Shown here piece after piece: positions 16,370-25,004 of a DNA stretch of 64,000 nucleotides (position 1 is its first letter; each line of letters opens with the position of its first letter). The translations under genes were made by a program, and so were the position numbers. The notes under the pieces were generated by a model. The model was not told where the DNA came from and did not search any database. It saw nothing but the letters and a program-made list of their open reading frames with translations. The stretch spans positions 1 to 64,000 of the forward strand of contig CAYYYL010000006.1 of the NCBI GenBank assembly GCA_964475835.1, in the 5' to 3' direction. The DNA is from JABDCI01 sp964475835 (GTDB lineage Bacteria > Verrucomicrobiota > Verrucomicrobiia > JABWAM01).

Positions 16370-18937
16370 TCAGGCGTGTCCCCACGTCATGAGACGCAAC
16401 TCATGCTTCTGGGTCAGGCTGGGATGAGAGGGCATCACCCGCACATTGAATCCATAGGCCCCACTTTCGGAAGCATCGATGGATCCCGTGTACAGGTAGC
16501 TTCCATCCGCCTCCTTGCTTTTCATCTGGAGTTGGACAATCTGGGGATTCGTCAACTGTCCATCATGAGCCTCACCGCAGTACGCTTCCACCGTGGCATT
16601 TTCGGGTCCGATATTGCCCAAAAAGACCCGGGCTTGAATTCCAATCTTCTCCCCCACCAGGATTTCGTAGGGCTTTTGATGATCGCATGAAATCTGGGCA
16701 ACCGAAACCTGAGGCCACGCGTCACGCATTTTAACCTTCCACATCGCAATCTCCTTTGCGTCAGCGAAATTGTTGGCACTTAACCTGGCCCCGCGATGCG
16801 CCGCAGGCGCGTAATACTTCCCGGTGTAGTCCTGCACCATGCGCCAGGTATTGTAGACCGGGGAGACGGAGCGGATCGACTCCCGCATGAGATTGATCCA
16901 TGCCAGGGGAAGACGGCCATCAGGCTTGGCGTAATAAAGGGGGATCGCCTGCTTGTCGAGAATGGCAAAGAGGGACTTCGTATCCACCTCATCCTGAAGA
17001 TCTGGAGGACCATCGATGAGGTCCTCACCAATCGCCCAGCCGTTCTTCTTGTTGTAGCCCTCACACCACCATCCATCGAGCACACTCAGATTGATTCCCC
17101 CATTGGGCGGCACCTTCTGTCCGCTGGTTCCACTTGCCTCCAAAGGACGGAGGGGATTGTTCAGCCAGACATCCACCCCCTGGACCAAGTGGCGAGCCAC
17201 ATTCGTGTCGTAGTCCTCCACAAACACCACCTTGCCATGGAACTCAGGATCATTGACGATCTTGTAAAGCTGCTGGATCAATCGCTTGCCTGCCTCGTCG
17301 CGCGGATGAGCCTTGCCTGCGAAGATAAACTGCACCGGCCGATCCGGTTTGTTCAACAAAGCACGAAACCGATCCATATCCTTGAACAAAAGAAGAGCAC
17401 GCTTGTACGTCGCAAACCGGCGGGCAAACCCCACCGTCAACACTTCAGGATCAAGCAAAAGCCCCGCCGAACGGAGCCGGTCCGAGGATTCACCCAGACG
17501 CTCGCGATGCTGGCGCACGCGCATCCGCACGAAATCCACAAGCTGGCGCTTCAATCGCAAATGCGTATTCCACAACTCCTCATCAGGAATATCACTCACC
17601 CGGCGCCATAAATCGTGATCCCCAATCTGATCCTCCCACCCTTCCCCAAAATATTTTGCGTAAAGGGCCTTCATCTCCGGGGCAAGCCAGGTGTGAAGAT
17701 GAATTCCATTCGTCACACTCCCAATCGGAACCTCCTGAACCGGAGTGTTCGGCCAGACCCCCGTCCACATCCTGCGGGAAACTTCTCCATGGCAGGCGCT
17801 CACCCCATTTGCGCGGCGCGACATCCGCAACGCCAGAATCGTCATATTGAACGGATCCGTCGGCTGATAGTTCCACGGGCGCCCAAACTTCAAAAACTCC
17901 TCGATGTCGATTTTGAGGTCCTTGATGAAATTACCGAAATAGCGACGCACAAGATCGGGATGGAAAGCATCGTTGCCCGCCGGCACGGGAGTGTGCGTCG
18001 TGAACACCCCAGAAGCGGTGGTCACCTGCAATGCCGGATAAAACTCAATCCCCTGATCCAGCATCAACTGGCGGATGCGTTCGATTCCCAGAAACGCCGC
18101 ATGCCCCTCATTCATGTGATAGACCGAAGGTTGAATCCCTAAAGCCCGCAAAGCCCGGGCTCCACCGATTCCCAACACGATCTCCTGACGGATACGCATT
18201 TCGATGTCCCCGCCGTACAGTTCCGCGGTGATCAGACGATCCTCCTCGCGATTCTGACTGAGGTCCGTATCCAGGAAATAGATGGGGATGCGCCCCACCT
18301 TGATCTCCCAAATCTTGGCGGTTACCGGTCGTCCAAGAATATCCACTTCCACGGTAACGATCGAACCATCCGGACGCCGCGCTTCATGAATCGGAAGTTC
18401 ATTAAAATCGATATTCATCTCAGCCGCTTCCTGCCACCCGTCCTTGTCGAGACGTTGCTTGAAATAACCGTGACGATAGAGCAACCCGACCGCCACAAAA
18501 GGAAGCCCCAGATCGCTCGCCGCCTTACAATGATCTCCCGCGAGAATTCCCAAACCGCCTGAATACTCCGGCACCGATTCGTGAAGACCAAACTCCGCCG
18601 AAAAATAGGCGATCGGTCCGCTGAATTCCACCGAGGCTTGTTTGGAAAACCAGGTGTCCTTTCCCGCCAAATAGTTGTGAAAGCGGGTCGACACCTCGTG
18701 CATGCGCCGCATAAAGCCATCATCCTCAACCACTTCCCTTAAACGTGCCTGGCGCACTTTTTGAAGCAATTTTACGGGATTGTGATAACACGACTCCCAA
18801 AGAACAGGATCCAGTTCCTCAAAAAGATCCACCGCATCGTAGTTCCAGCTGAACCAAAGGTTGAAGGCGATTTCCCGTAACGGTTCGAGAACGGCTGGAA
18901 GCTGCGGAATGACCGAATACCGGAAATAATTTTGCAT
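16370..18937 (-). CDS. glgP: Alpha-glucan (glycogen/maltodextrin) phosphorylase, GT35
   Basis: Product is 855 residues. The N-terminal DUF3417 region (FNLWFSWNYDAVDLFEEL, about 26-43) marks the long bacterial/archaeal subgroup rather than the E. coli MalP/GlgP type. The core holds SAEFGLHESVPEYSGGLG, MNEGHAAF and the pyridoxal-phosphate lysine in ASGTSGQKVPPNGG. It releases glucose-1-phosphate from alpha-1,4-glucans. The C-terminal 100 residues form a beta-rich extension. It is divergent from aroB with a 134-bp shared upstream region. Other glycogen genes are not in the window. Confidence 0.93.
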   Translation of the reverse strand: MQNYFRYSVIPQLPAVLEPLREIAFNLWFSWNYDAVDLFEELDPVLWESCYHNPVKLLQKVRQARLREVVEDDGFMRRMHEVSTRFHNYLAGKDTWFSKQASVEFSGPIAYFSAEFGLHESVPEYSGGLGILAGDHCKAASDLGLPFVAVGLLYRHGYFKQRLDKDGWQEAAEMNIDFNELPIHEARRPDGSIVTVEVDILGRPVTAKIWEIKVGRIPIYFLDTDLSQNREEDRLITAELYGGDIEMRIRQEIVLGIGGARALRALGIQPSVYHMNEGHAAFLGIERIRQLMLDQGIEFYPALQVTTASGVFTTHTPVPAGNDAFHPDLVRRYFGNFIKDLKIDIEEFLKFGRPWNYQPTDPFNMTILALRMSRRANGVSACHGEVSRRMWTGVWPNTPVQEVPIGSVTNGIHLHTWLAPEMKALYAKYFGEGWEDQIGDHDLWRRVSDIPDEELWNTHLRLKRQLVDFVRMRVRQHRERLGESSDRLRSAGLLLDPEVLTVGFARRFATYKRALLLFKDMDRFRALLNKPDRPVQFIFAGKAHPRDEAGKRLIQQLYKIVNDPEFHGKVVFVEDYDTNVARHLVQGVDVWLNNPLRPLEASGTSGQKVPPNGGINLSVLDGWWCEGYNKKNGWAIGEDLIDGPPDLQDEVDTKSLFAILDKQAIPLYYAKPDGRLPLAWINLMRESIRSVSPVYNTWRMVQDYTGKYYAPAAHRGARLSANNFADAKEIAMWKVKMRDAWPQVSVAQISCDHQKPYEILVGEKIGIQARVFLGNIGPENATVEAYCGEAHDGQLTNPQIVQLQMKSKEADGSYLYTGSIDASESGAYGFNVRVMPSHPSLTQKHELRLMTWGHA

Positions 18938-19071
18938 AATCGTATATCACTCCGAGTCCGACTTCCGCCGCAAGCCAAAACTGATTTTAACAGCAACACT
19001 TTTCGACAAATCTTGCCAAATGTAAAATTTTGGATCTTGGAAATCATTCTGCAAATCGCTCCAATCATGGA

Positions 19072-20166
19072 ATGGCTTCCACGATTCCGGTCCACCTGGG
19101 CACACGCTCCTACGACATCGTCATCCAAACAGGAAGACTCCTCGCACGTCTTCCAAAACACCCTCTATTTCGGGACGCCACCACGCGCATTCTTATCGTT
19201 TCCGACACACGACTTCACCAAACGGCACGATCCCTTGCACGCAAACTCGGCACCCGCAGAACTCACCTCACCTTTCTCAAAGGCGGTGAACCCACCAAAA
19301 ATCTTTCCTCCCTTCCCCGTCTCTATACCACCGCCATCAAGGCCCGACTGGATCGAAAATCGATCGTCATCGCCATCGGGGGTGGTGTCATCGGGGACTG
19401 TGCCGGTTTTTTCGCAGCCACCTACCTCCGCGGTATCCGAATCGTCCACGTGCCCACCACCCTCATCGCCCAGGTGGACAGCGCCATTGGCGGAAAAACC
19501 GGTGTGAACCTTCCTGAGGGCAAGAACCTGATCGGCTCCTTTCACCAGCCGTCCCTCGTCTTTATTGATCCCGAATTTTTAGGAACCCTTTCTCAACGGG
19601 AGTTTCGCGCAGGTCTGGCAGAGGTGATCAAGTACGGCGTCATCGCCGACCCCGAACTCTTTCACCGGCTTGAGGCCCGGATGAAGCAGATCCTTGCAAG
19701 AAATCCCTCCGATCTCGCGTGGATCATTCAACGCTCCTGTAAAATCAAGGCGAACGTGGTTTCCCGGGATGAATATGAAACCTCGGGATTGCGTGCCATC
19801 CTGAATTTCGGACACACCCTGGGACACGGCATCGAAGCCGCCGCACAGTACCGCACCCTGCACGGGGAAGCCATCGCCCTCGGCATGATCGCCGCCGCAC
19901 GCCTTTCCGCCCAAATCACCCACCTTCCCGACAACGCAACCCGTCGCATCATCCACCTGATCCGTGAGGCAGATCTCCCCACTCAACTTCCCCGCGGGCT
20001 GAAAACAACCGCCATCCTTGACGCCATGAAATTGGACAAAAAGGCCGAAGCCGGGAAGGCCCGCTTCGTTCTGGCGAACCGAATCGGAGCTGTGCGAACC
20101 GGGATTCCCGTAAGCGACATCCAGATCCGCCGCAGCATCCTTCAGCTTGCCACCTTTTCTCAATAA
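19072..20166 (+). CDS. aroB: 3-dehydroquinate synthase
   Basis: Product is 364 residues from the ATG at 19072 (ASTIPVHLGTRSYDI); an earlier in-frame codon at 19030 is less likely. Diagnostic motifs are GGGVIGDCAGFFAATYLRG (NAD and phosphate binding), TLIAQVDSAIGGKTGVN, AEVIKYGVI and the zinc-ligand region NFGHTLGHGIEA. The enzyme converts DAHP to 3-dehydroquinate, the second step of the shikimate pathway. Its last 7 bp overlap the convergent transporter gene. Confidence 0.95.
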   Translation: MASTIPVHLGTRSYDIVIQTGRLLARLPKHPLFRDATTRILIVSDTRLHQTARSLARKLGTRRTHLTFLKGGEPTKNLSSLPRLYTTAIKARLDRKSIVIAIGGGVIGDCAGFFAATYLRGIRIVHVPTTLIAQVDSAIGGKTGVNLPEGKNLIGSFHQPSLVFIDPEFLGTLSQREFRAGLAEVIKYGVIADPELFHRLEARMKQILARNPSDLAWIIQRSCKIKANVVSRDEYETSGLRAILNFGHTLGHGIEAAAQYRTLHGEAIALGMIAAARLSAQITHLPDNATRRIIHLIREADLPTQLPRGLKTTAILDAMKLDKKAEAGKARFVLANRIGAVRTGIPVSDIQIRRSILQLATFSQ

Positions 20167-21482
20167 GTCGCCACACGCTCAGCCCTCGGACGGGCCTTCC
20201 TCAAAATCAGAAACCCACAAAGGGTCAACAACAGCACAGATCCCAGGCATAGACGGTACGCCTTTCGATCCCCCAGCGTGGTGTGAAAAAGCTGAAATAC
20301 CAGGCCCCAGGTAAGAGGTCCGATCAACGCCGCCCCTTTTCCAACAAGACCGTAAATGGCAAACATCTGTCCACGCTCCTCGGGATGACAGAGATCCAGA
20401 AGGTAAGCACGACTCGCGGTCCACATTCCCCCAAATGCCAGGCCAAAAAATCCACCCGTCACCCAGAATAGCTTCCGTTGCACACTGAACATCGCCAGCG
20501 CAAGGGCAAAAATCCAGAGCCCCACCACCATTTGAAGCATCCGGAAACGACCGATCTTGTCCGCTATATGTCCCACGATGGGAGCTCCAACAATGGCGAA
20601 AAGGATCGAAACAATCAGAAACGCATCAAGTTCGGACACCTGAAGATTGAACAGTTGATGATCCTTCCAGGTCAACGGAAGGCTCAGGCCCTGCTTCGGA
20701 TCGAGCCCCACCACGCCTTCTGCATAAAGGGACATATTGACGGTCACCGTCTGAAGACCATCCAGCGCAAGGAGCGATCCCAGGAAAAAGTAGAGCATTT
20801 CGGGATGGGAAGCCACCCGCCGAAGCGTCGTCACAAACGAGCCCACACTGTTTTGAAGGCTTTGACGAAAATTGAAATGGATGAACCCCTTTTTTTCACG
20901 AACAAAAAGAAACAGCGGCATCGCAAAAGCCAGCATCGCGACAGCCACATGCCAGAAAATGGGTGAATATATTTTTTCCACCTCATTGGCGTACCTTCTC
21001 GCAAGAAGCAGTCCGATGATCGAACCGACATATCCCAGCCCTGTTCCAATTCCCGCAATCCGGGCCTTGTGACGCTCATCGGAGACGTCACCCAACATGG
21101 CAAAATAGAAAACCAGCGCCGATTGAAATGCCAGGTTCGCCAGAATAAACCAAAATAGTGCTTCATTGAGCGCAGAAGCCCCGCTCATGGCGGCACACGA
21201 TCCCGCACTGATGAGCGTAAAGCTCACAATGAACACCCTCCGGCGTCCCCATTCATCCGAAATGGGACTCAACAGCACCTGCAAAATCCCCGCCAGAAGC
21301 ATGCTTACGCTCATGGCGACATTGAGGGAGAGAACCGAGCCGTGATGCTCCCCCACAATCCAGAATCCGAGATACCGACTGATCACCGCCATGGAGAACA
21401 CCGTCGCCCCCACGTCGTACAAGGCCCACGCGATCACCCGCGCATTCAACCAGCGCTTCTTCTTCGGTTTATCCCAGTTCAT
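20160..21482 (-). CDS. UMF1/Atg22-like MFS transporter
   Basis: Product is 440 residues from the ATG at 21482 (NWDKPKKKRWLNARVIAWALYD), preferred over an upstream codon at 21551. The N-terminal WALYDVGATVFSMAV segment is the hallmark of the UMF1 (Atg22-like) branch of the major facilitator superfamily. About twelve membrane helices are visible. Yeast Atg22 exports amino acids from the vacuole; bacterial members have no well-defined substrate. It is divergent from the oligopeptide-binding protein gene with 87 bp between starts, which may indicate shared control. Confidence 0.85.
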   Translation of the reverse strand: MNWDKPKKKRWLNARVIAWALYDVGATVFSMAVISRYLGFWIVGEHHGSVLSLNVAMSVSMLLAGILQVLLSPISDEWGRRRVFIVSFTLISAGSCAAMSGASALNEALFWFILANLAFQSALVFYFAMLGDVSDERHKARIAGIGTGLGYVGSIIGLLLARRYANEVEKIYSPIFWHVAVAMLAFAMPLFLFVREKKGFIHFNFRQSLQNSVGSFVTTLRRVASHPEMLYFFLGSLLALDGLQTVTVNMSLYAEGVVGLDPKQGLSLPLTWKDHQLFNLQVSELDAFLIVSILFAIVGAPIVGHIADKIGRFRMLQMVVGLWIFALALAMFSVQRKLFWVTGGFFGLAFGGMWTASRAYLLDLCHPEERGQMFAIYGLVGKGAALIGPLTWGLVFQLFHTTLGDRKAYRLCLGSVLLLTLCGFLILRKARPRAERVATY

Positions 21483-21569
21483 CAGGCGCTCAAGCGAAAC
21501 GGAAAGCACATCGAACGACAAGTTAAAACTCTGCTTGTTTTCCGGTACCAAAAACTGAAGTAGTGGAGC

Positions 21570-23186
21570 ATGTGCTCAAGGCCGCGCGAATCAGCCCTCA
21601 ACAGCCGACTTTTTCAGCAAGCGGTTATCCTCGGAATTGTTGCATCCTGCATTTTCACCGCATGTTTTCCCTCGGCACCCCGCGCGGATCTTGTCATTTT
21701 AAATGGGGCAGAGCCAGAATCCCTGGATCCCGCGGTGATCACCGGTCAGTTGGAGGGACGCATTGTCTCCGCCCTTTTCGAGGGCCTTGCCGCCAGGGAT
21801 CCGGCCGGACGTGTGATCCCGGGGGTTGCCGAGCAGTGGGATATATCCCCTGACGGGAAGACCTATCTCTTTCATCTTCGCTCTGATGCCCGCTGGTCTG
21901 ATGGCAGGCCCGTCACCGCCCACGATTTCGTCAACTCCTGGAAGCGCACCCTCCAGCCCATGACCGCCGCGGAATATGCCTACCAGCTCTACTACATCAA
22001 GGGAGCCGAGGAATTTAATTCAGGCAAACAGACCGATTTCAACCAAGTCGGGGTGCATGCCATTGATCCCCGGACGCTTGAAGTTCGCCTGGTGCATCCC
22101 ACCCCCTTCTTCCTCGATCTGTGTGCCTTCCCCACTCTGGCCCCTGTTCCCATCTCCGTTGTCGAACAATGGGGGGACGACTGGATCAAACCCGGCCATC
22201 TGGTCAGTAACGGAGCCTACATGCTTGAAGAATGGCGCATCAACCAGCGCGTCCGCCTTCGGGCAAACCCCTTTTATTGGGACCACTCCCACGTGGAACT
22301 CCAGACCATTGACGCTCTCCCGACGGACAAAGCCAATACCGCGTTCAACATCTACACCACCGGTCAGGCCGATCTCATCCTCGATAAAAACCTTATCCCC
22401 GCCATGTTGCTCGATGCGTTGAGAAATCGTCCCGACTTTCATTCCACCCCGTTTCTAGGCACCTACTTCTATCGATTTAACGTCACCCGCCCCCCGATGA
22501 ACCATCCTCTAGTCCGGCGCGCAATAGGACTCGCCATCAATAAAAGACGGATCGTGGAAAAGGTGACACGCGCGGGGGAACCCATCGCCACCCATTTCGT
22601 TCCACCTGGCACCCGTCAGTATGAATCCCCTCCCGGAGAAGACTTCAACCCGGACAAAGCACGACAACTTTTGAGCGAAGCTGGTTTTCCGGGCGGCAAA
22701 GGATTTCCCACCATCACCCTGCTCTATGCCGATCAATCCGTGGCCAAGGGAGTTGCCACGGAAGTTCAGGACATGCTTCACAAGGAACTGGGCGTCACCA
22801 TCCAGCTCGCGCAGCAGGAGTGGAAGGTCTATCTCAATTCCATGAGCCAGCTCGATTACGACATCGCCGCAAGTTCGTGGCTGGGGGATTACAACGATGC
22901 CAACACCTTTCTCGACATGTTTGTCACCGGGGGAGGAAATAATCGAACCGGTTGGTCCAGTCCCCGATACGATCAACTGATCCGGGACGCCGCCAGGGAA
23001 CTCGACCCCGTTCAGAGGGCGGGCATATTTCAGAAAGCCGAAACGCTTCTCATCCGTGACGAGGCCCCCATCGCACCGATCTACTTCTATGTCGGGATCC
23101 AATTTTTCGATCCAAACCGGATATCAGGCATTGAACCCAACGTTCTTGATGAACATCCGTTGAAATACCTTCGCAAAAAGAACTAG
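21570..23186 (+). CDS. oppA: Oligopeptide ABC transporter substrate-binding lipoprotein
   Basis: Product is 538 residues. After a short hydrophilic start there is a hydrophobic segment (about 17-29) ending in a lipobox-like FTAC, so the mature protein is probably lipid-anchored. The SBP_bac_5 fold follows: ILNGAEPESLDPAVITG, the EQWDISPDGKTYLFHLR motif, and AHDFVNSWKRTL. It captures peptides in the periplasm for the OppB/OppC channel encoded immediately downstream (1-bp gap). The length and the PESLDP motif match the OppA/MppA group rather than DppA. Confidence 0.9.
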   Translation: MCSRPRESALNSRLFQQAVILGIVASCIFTACFPSAPRADLVILNGAEPESLDPAVITGQLEGRIVSALFEGLAARDPAGRVIPGVAEQWDISPDGKTYLFHLRSDARWSDGRPVTAHDFVNSWKRTLQPMTAAEYAYQLYYIKGAEEFNSGKQTDFNQVGVHAIDPRTLEVRLVHPTPFFLDLCAFPTLAPVPISVVEQWGDDWIKPGHLVSNGAYMLEEWRINQRVRLRANPFYWDHSHVELQTIDALPTDKANTAFNIYTTGQADLILDKNLIPAMLLDALRNRPDFHSTPFLGTYFYRFNVTRPPMNHPLVRRAIGLAINKRRIVEKVTRAGEPIATHFVPPGTRQYESPPGEDFNPDKARQLLSEAGFPGGKGFPTITLLYADQSVAKGVATEVQDMLHKELGVTIQLAQQEWKVYLNSMSQLDYDIAASSWLGDYNDANTFLDMFVTGGGNNRTGWSSPRYDQLIRDAARELDPVQRAGIFQKAETLLIRDEAPIAPIYFYVGIQFFDPNRISGIEPNVLDEHPLKYLRKKN

Positions 23187-23187
23187 C

Positions 23188-24105
23188 ATGCTCCACTTCC
23201 TCGCACGTCGACTCCTCGGTGGCGCCATCACCCTGCTTGTGGTGATCACGCTCACCTTTTTCATGATGCGCGCAATGCCTGGAGGCCCCTTCGACAAAGA
23301 ACGCAAACTTCCTCCTGCCATCGAAAAAAATCTGCTCTCCAAATACAATCTCGATGGCACGCTATGGCAGCAATATCGCGACTATCTCCGGGACGTCCTC
23401 CACGGCGACCTCCGTCTTTCAACGAAATACCGCAACCGCACGGTGAACGAAATCCTTGCACAAACCCTACCCGTCTCCATGACGCTCGGAGGCATCGCCC
23501 TCGTCCTTTCCCTTGGGCTCGGACTCTTCCTGGGCTCCCTGGCCGCCGTTCGTCGCCACACTTGGATCGGCCAGTTCGCCATGATCGCTGCGATTCTTCA
23601 GGTGGCGATTCCCAACTTTGTCCTTGCCCCCCTGGCCATTCTTTTTCTCGCCCTCGACTGGAGCCTCTTCCCCGCAGCCGGTTGGGAGAGCCTGCGCCAC
23701 ATGGTGCTTCCCTCCATCTGCCTGGCCCTTCCGTACTCCGCCTATGTGGCACGGCTTACCCGCAACAGCATGCTGGATGTACTGAATCAGGATTTTATCC
23801 GAACCGCCCGGGCCAAAGGCGTCCCTGAATTCAAAGTAATCCTTAAACACGCCCTGAAGATTGCGCTCCTGCCCGTCGTCTCGTTTTCAGGCCCACTGGC
23901 AGCCAACCTCCTGACCGGTTCCCTCGTCATTGAGGAAATTTTTAAAATTCCAGGTGTCGGCCCCTTTTTCATCAACGGAGTCCTCAATCGTGATCTCTTC
24001 ATGGTGGGCGGCACCGTGATCGTCTATTCGGCGTTTTTGATTCTATTCAACATCATCGTCGATGGGATCTACACCCATCTCGACCGGAGGATTCAACTCA
24101 CATGA
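23188..24105 (+). CDS. oppB: Oligopeptide ABC transporter permease OppB
   Basis: Product is 305 residues with six membrane helices. The N-terminal HFLARRLLGGAITLLVVI segment and the EAA-type loop (FIRTARAKGVPEFKVILKHALK) that contacts the ATPase are both visible. It forms the inner-membrane channel with OppC. The stop codon overlaps the oppC start by 4 bp. Confidence 0.92.
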   Translation: MLHFLARRLLGGAITLLVVITLTFFMMRAMPGGPFDKERKLPPAIEKNLLSKYNLDGTLWQQYRDYLRDVLHGDLRLSTKYRNRTVNEILAQTLPVSMTLGGIALVLSLGLGLFLGSLAAVRRHTWIGQFAMIAAILQVAIPNFVLAPLAILFLALDWSLFPAAGWESLRHMVLPSICLALPYSAYVARLTRNSMLDVLNQDFIRTARAKGVPEFKVILKHALKIALLPVVSFSGPLAANLLTGSLVIEEIFKIPGVGPFFINGVLNRDLFMVGGTVIVYSAFLILFNIIVDGIYTHLDRRIQLT

Positions 24106-25004
24106 AGACTTCTTCGCCCCCCCTTCAGCGCCTCTTTCATCAACCGATTGCGGTCTTTTGCCTTGTGGTGGTTGCCCTTATGGTTCTTGCCTCCATCTTC
24201 GGCCCCTCCCTCACCGGTTATGGATTTGAACAAACAAGCGACACCCAATTCGCACCCCCAAGCTGGAACCACTGGTGCGGAACCGATTTGCACGGACGCG
24301 ACCTCCTGACTCGCATCCTGTTCGGTGCACGCATCTCCCTTGCCGTTGGACTGATTGGAACCCTTGTAAGCCTCACCGTCGGGGTGGCTTACGGAATGAT
24401 CGCAGGATACCACGGGGGAAGACTCGATTCCATCATGATGCGATTCGTGGACGTGCTCTATTCCCTGCCCCGACTCGTGTTCGTCATCGTATTGATCACC
24501 GTCCTCGACAAACAGACCCGTCTCTTTTTTAATCGCCTTGAACTTCCAGGCCTTGCTTCAAACGCCCGCCTCATCCTTCTTTTTGTGGGACTCGGCATCA
24601 TGGAGTGGTTGACCATGGCCCGCATCGTTCGGGGACAGGTACTTTCATTGAAGGAACAACCCTTCGTTCTTGCCGCAAAGGCATTGGGCTCCCCGACTTC
24701 AAGAATCCTGTTGCGACACCTGCTTCCCAACCTTGCCGGAATCATCATCGTCTATCTCACCCTGACCATTCCTGTCGTGATTCTCACCGAATCGCTTCTC
24801 AGTTTTCTGGGGTTGGGCATCCAAGCCCCCAAATCCAGTTGGGGATCGCTCATTTCCGACGGCGCCGCCGCCATCAATCCCGTGCACATCTACTGGTGGC
24901 TCATCATGTTTCCCGGAGGGATCATGGCCCTGACGCTACTTTCACTAAACCTTCTGGGAGATCACCTGCGGGACATCTTCGATCCCCGGACACTCAGGAA
25001 CTAG
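24102..25004 (+). CDS. oppC: Oligopeptide ABC transporter permease OppC
   Basis: Product is 300 residues. A membrane segment near residue 20, then the GTDLHGRDLLTRILFGARIS signature of OppC/DppC N-terminal regions, followed by five more helices and the EAA loop with AAKALGSPTSRILLRHLLPN. It pairs with OppB. No ATPase gene (oppD/oppF) follows; instead the next gene is convergent and overlaps the last 11 bp. The ATP-binding subunits must come from elsewhere. Confidence 0.92.
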   Translation: MKTSSPPLQRLFHQPIAVFCLVVVALMVLASIFGPSLTGYGFEQTSDTQFAPPSWNHWCGTDLHGRDLLTRILFGARISLAVGLIGTLVSLTVGVAYGMIAGYHGGRLDSIMMRFVDVLYSLPRLVFVIVLITVLDKQTRLFFNRLELPGLASNARLILLFVGLGIMEWLTMARIVRGQVLSLKEQPFVLAAKALGSPTSRILLRHLLPNLAGIIIVYLTLTIPVVILTESLLSFLGLGIQAPKSSWGSLISDGAAAINPVHIYWWLIMFPGGIMALTLLSLNLLGDHLRDIFDPRTLRN

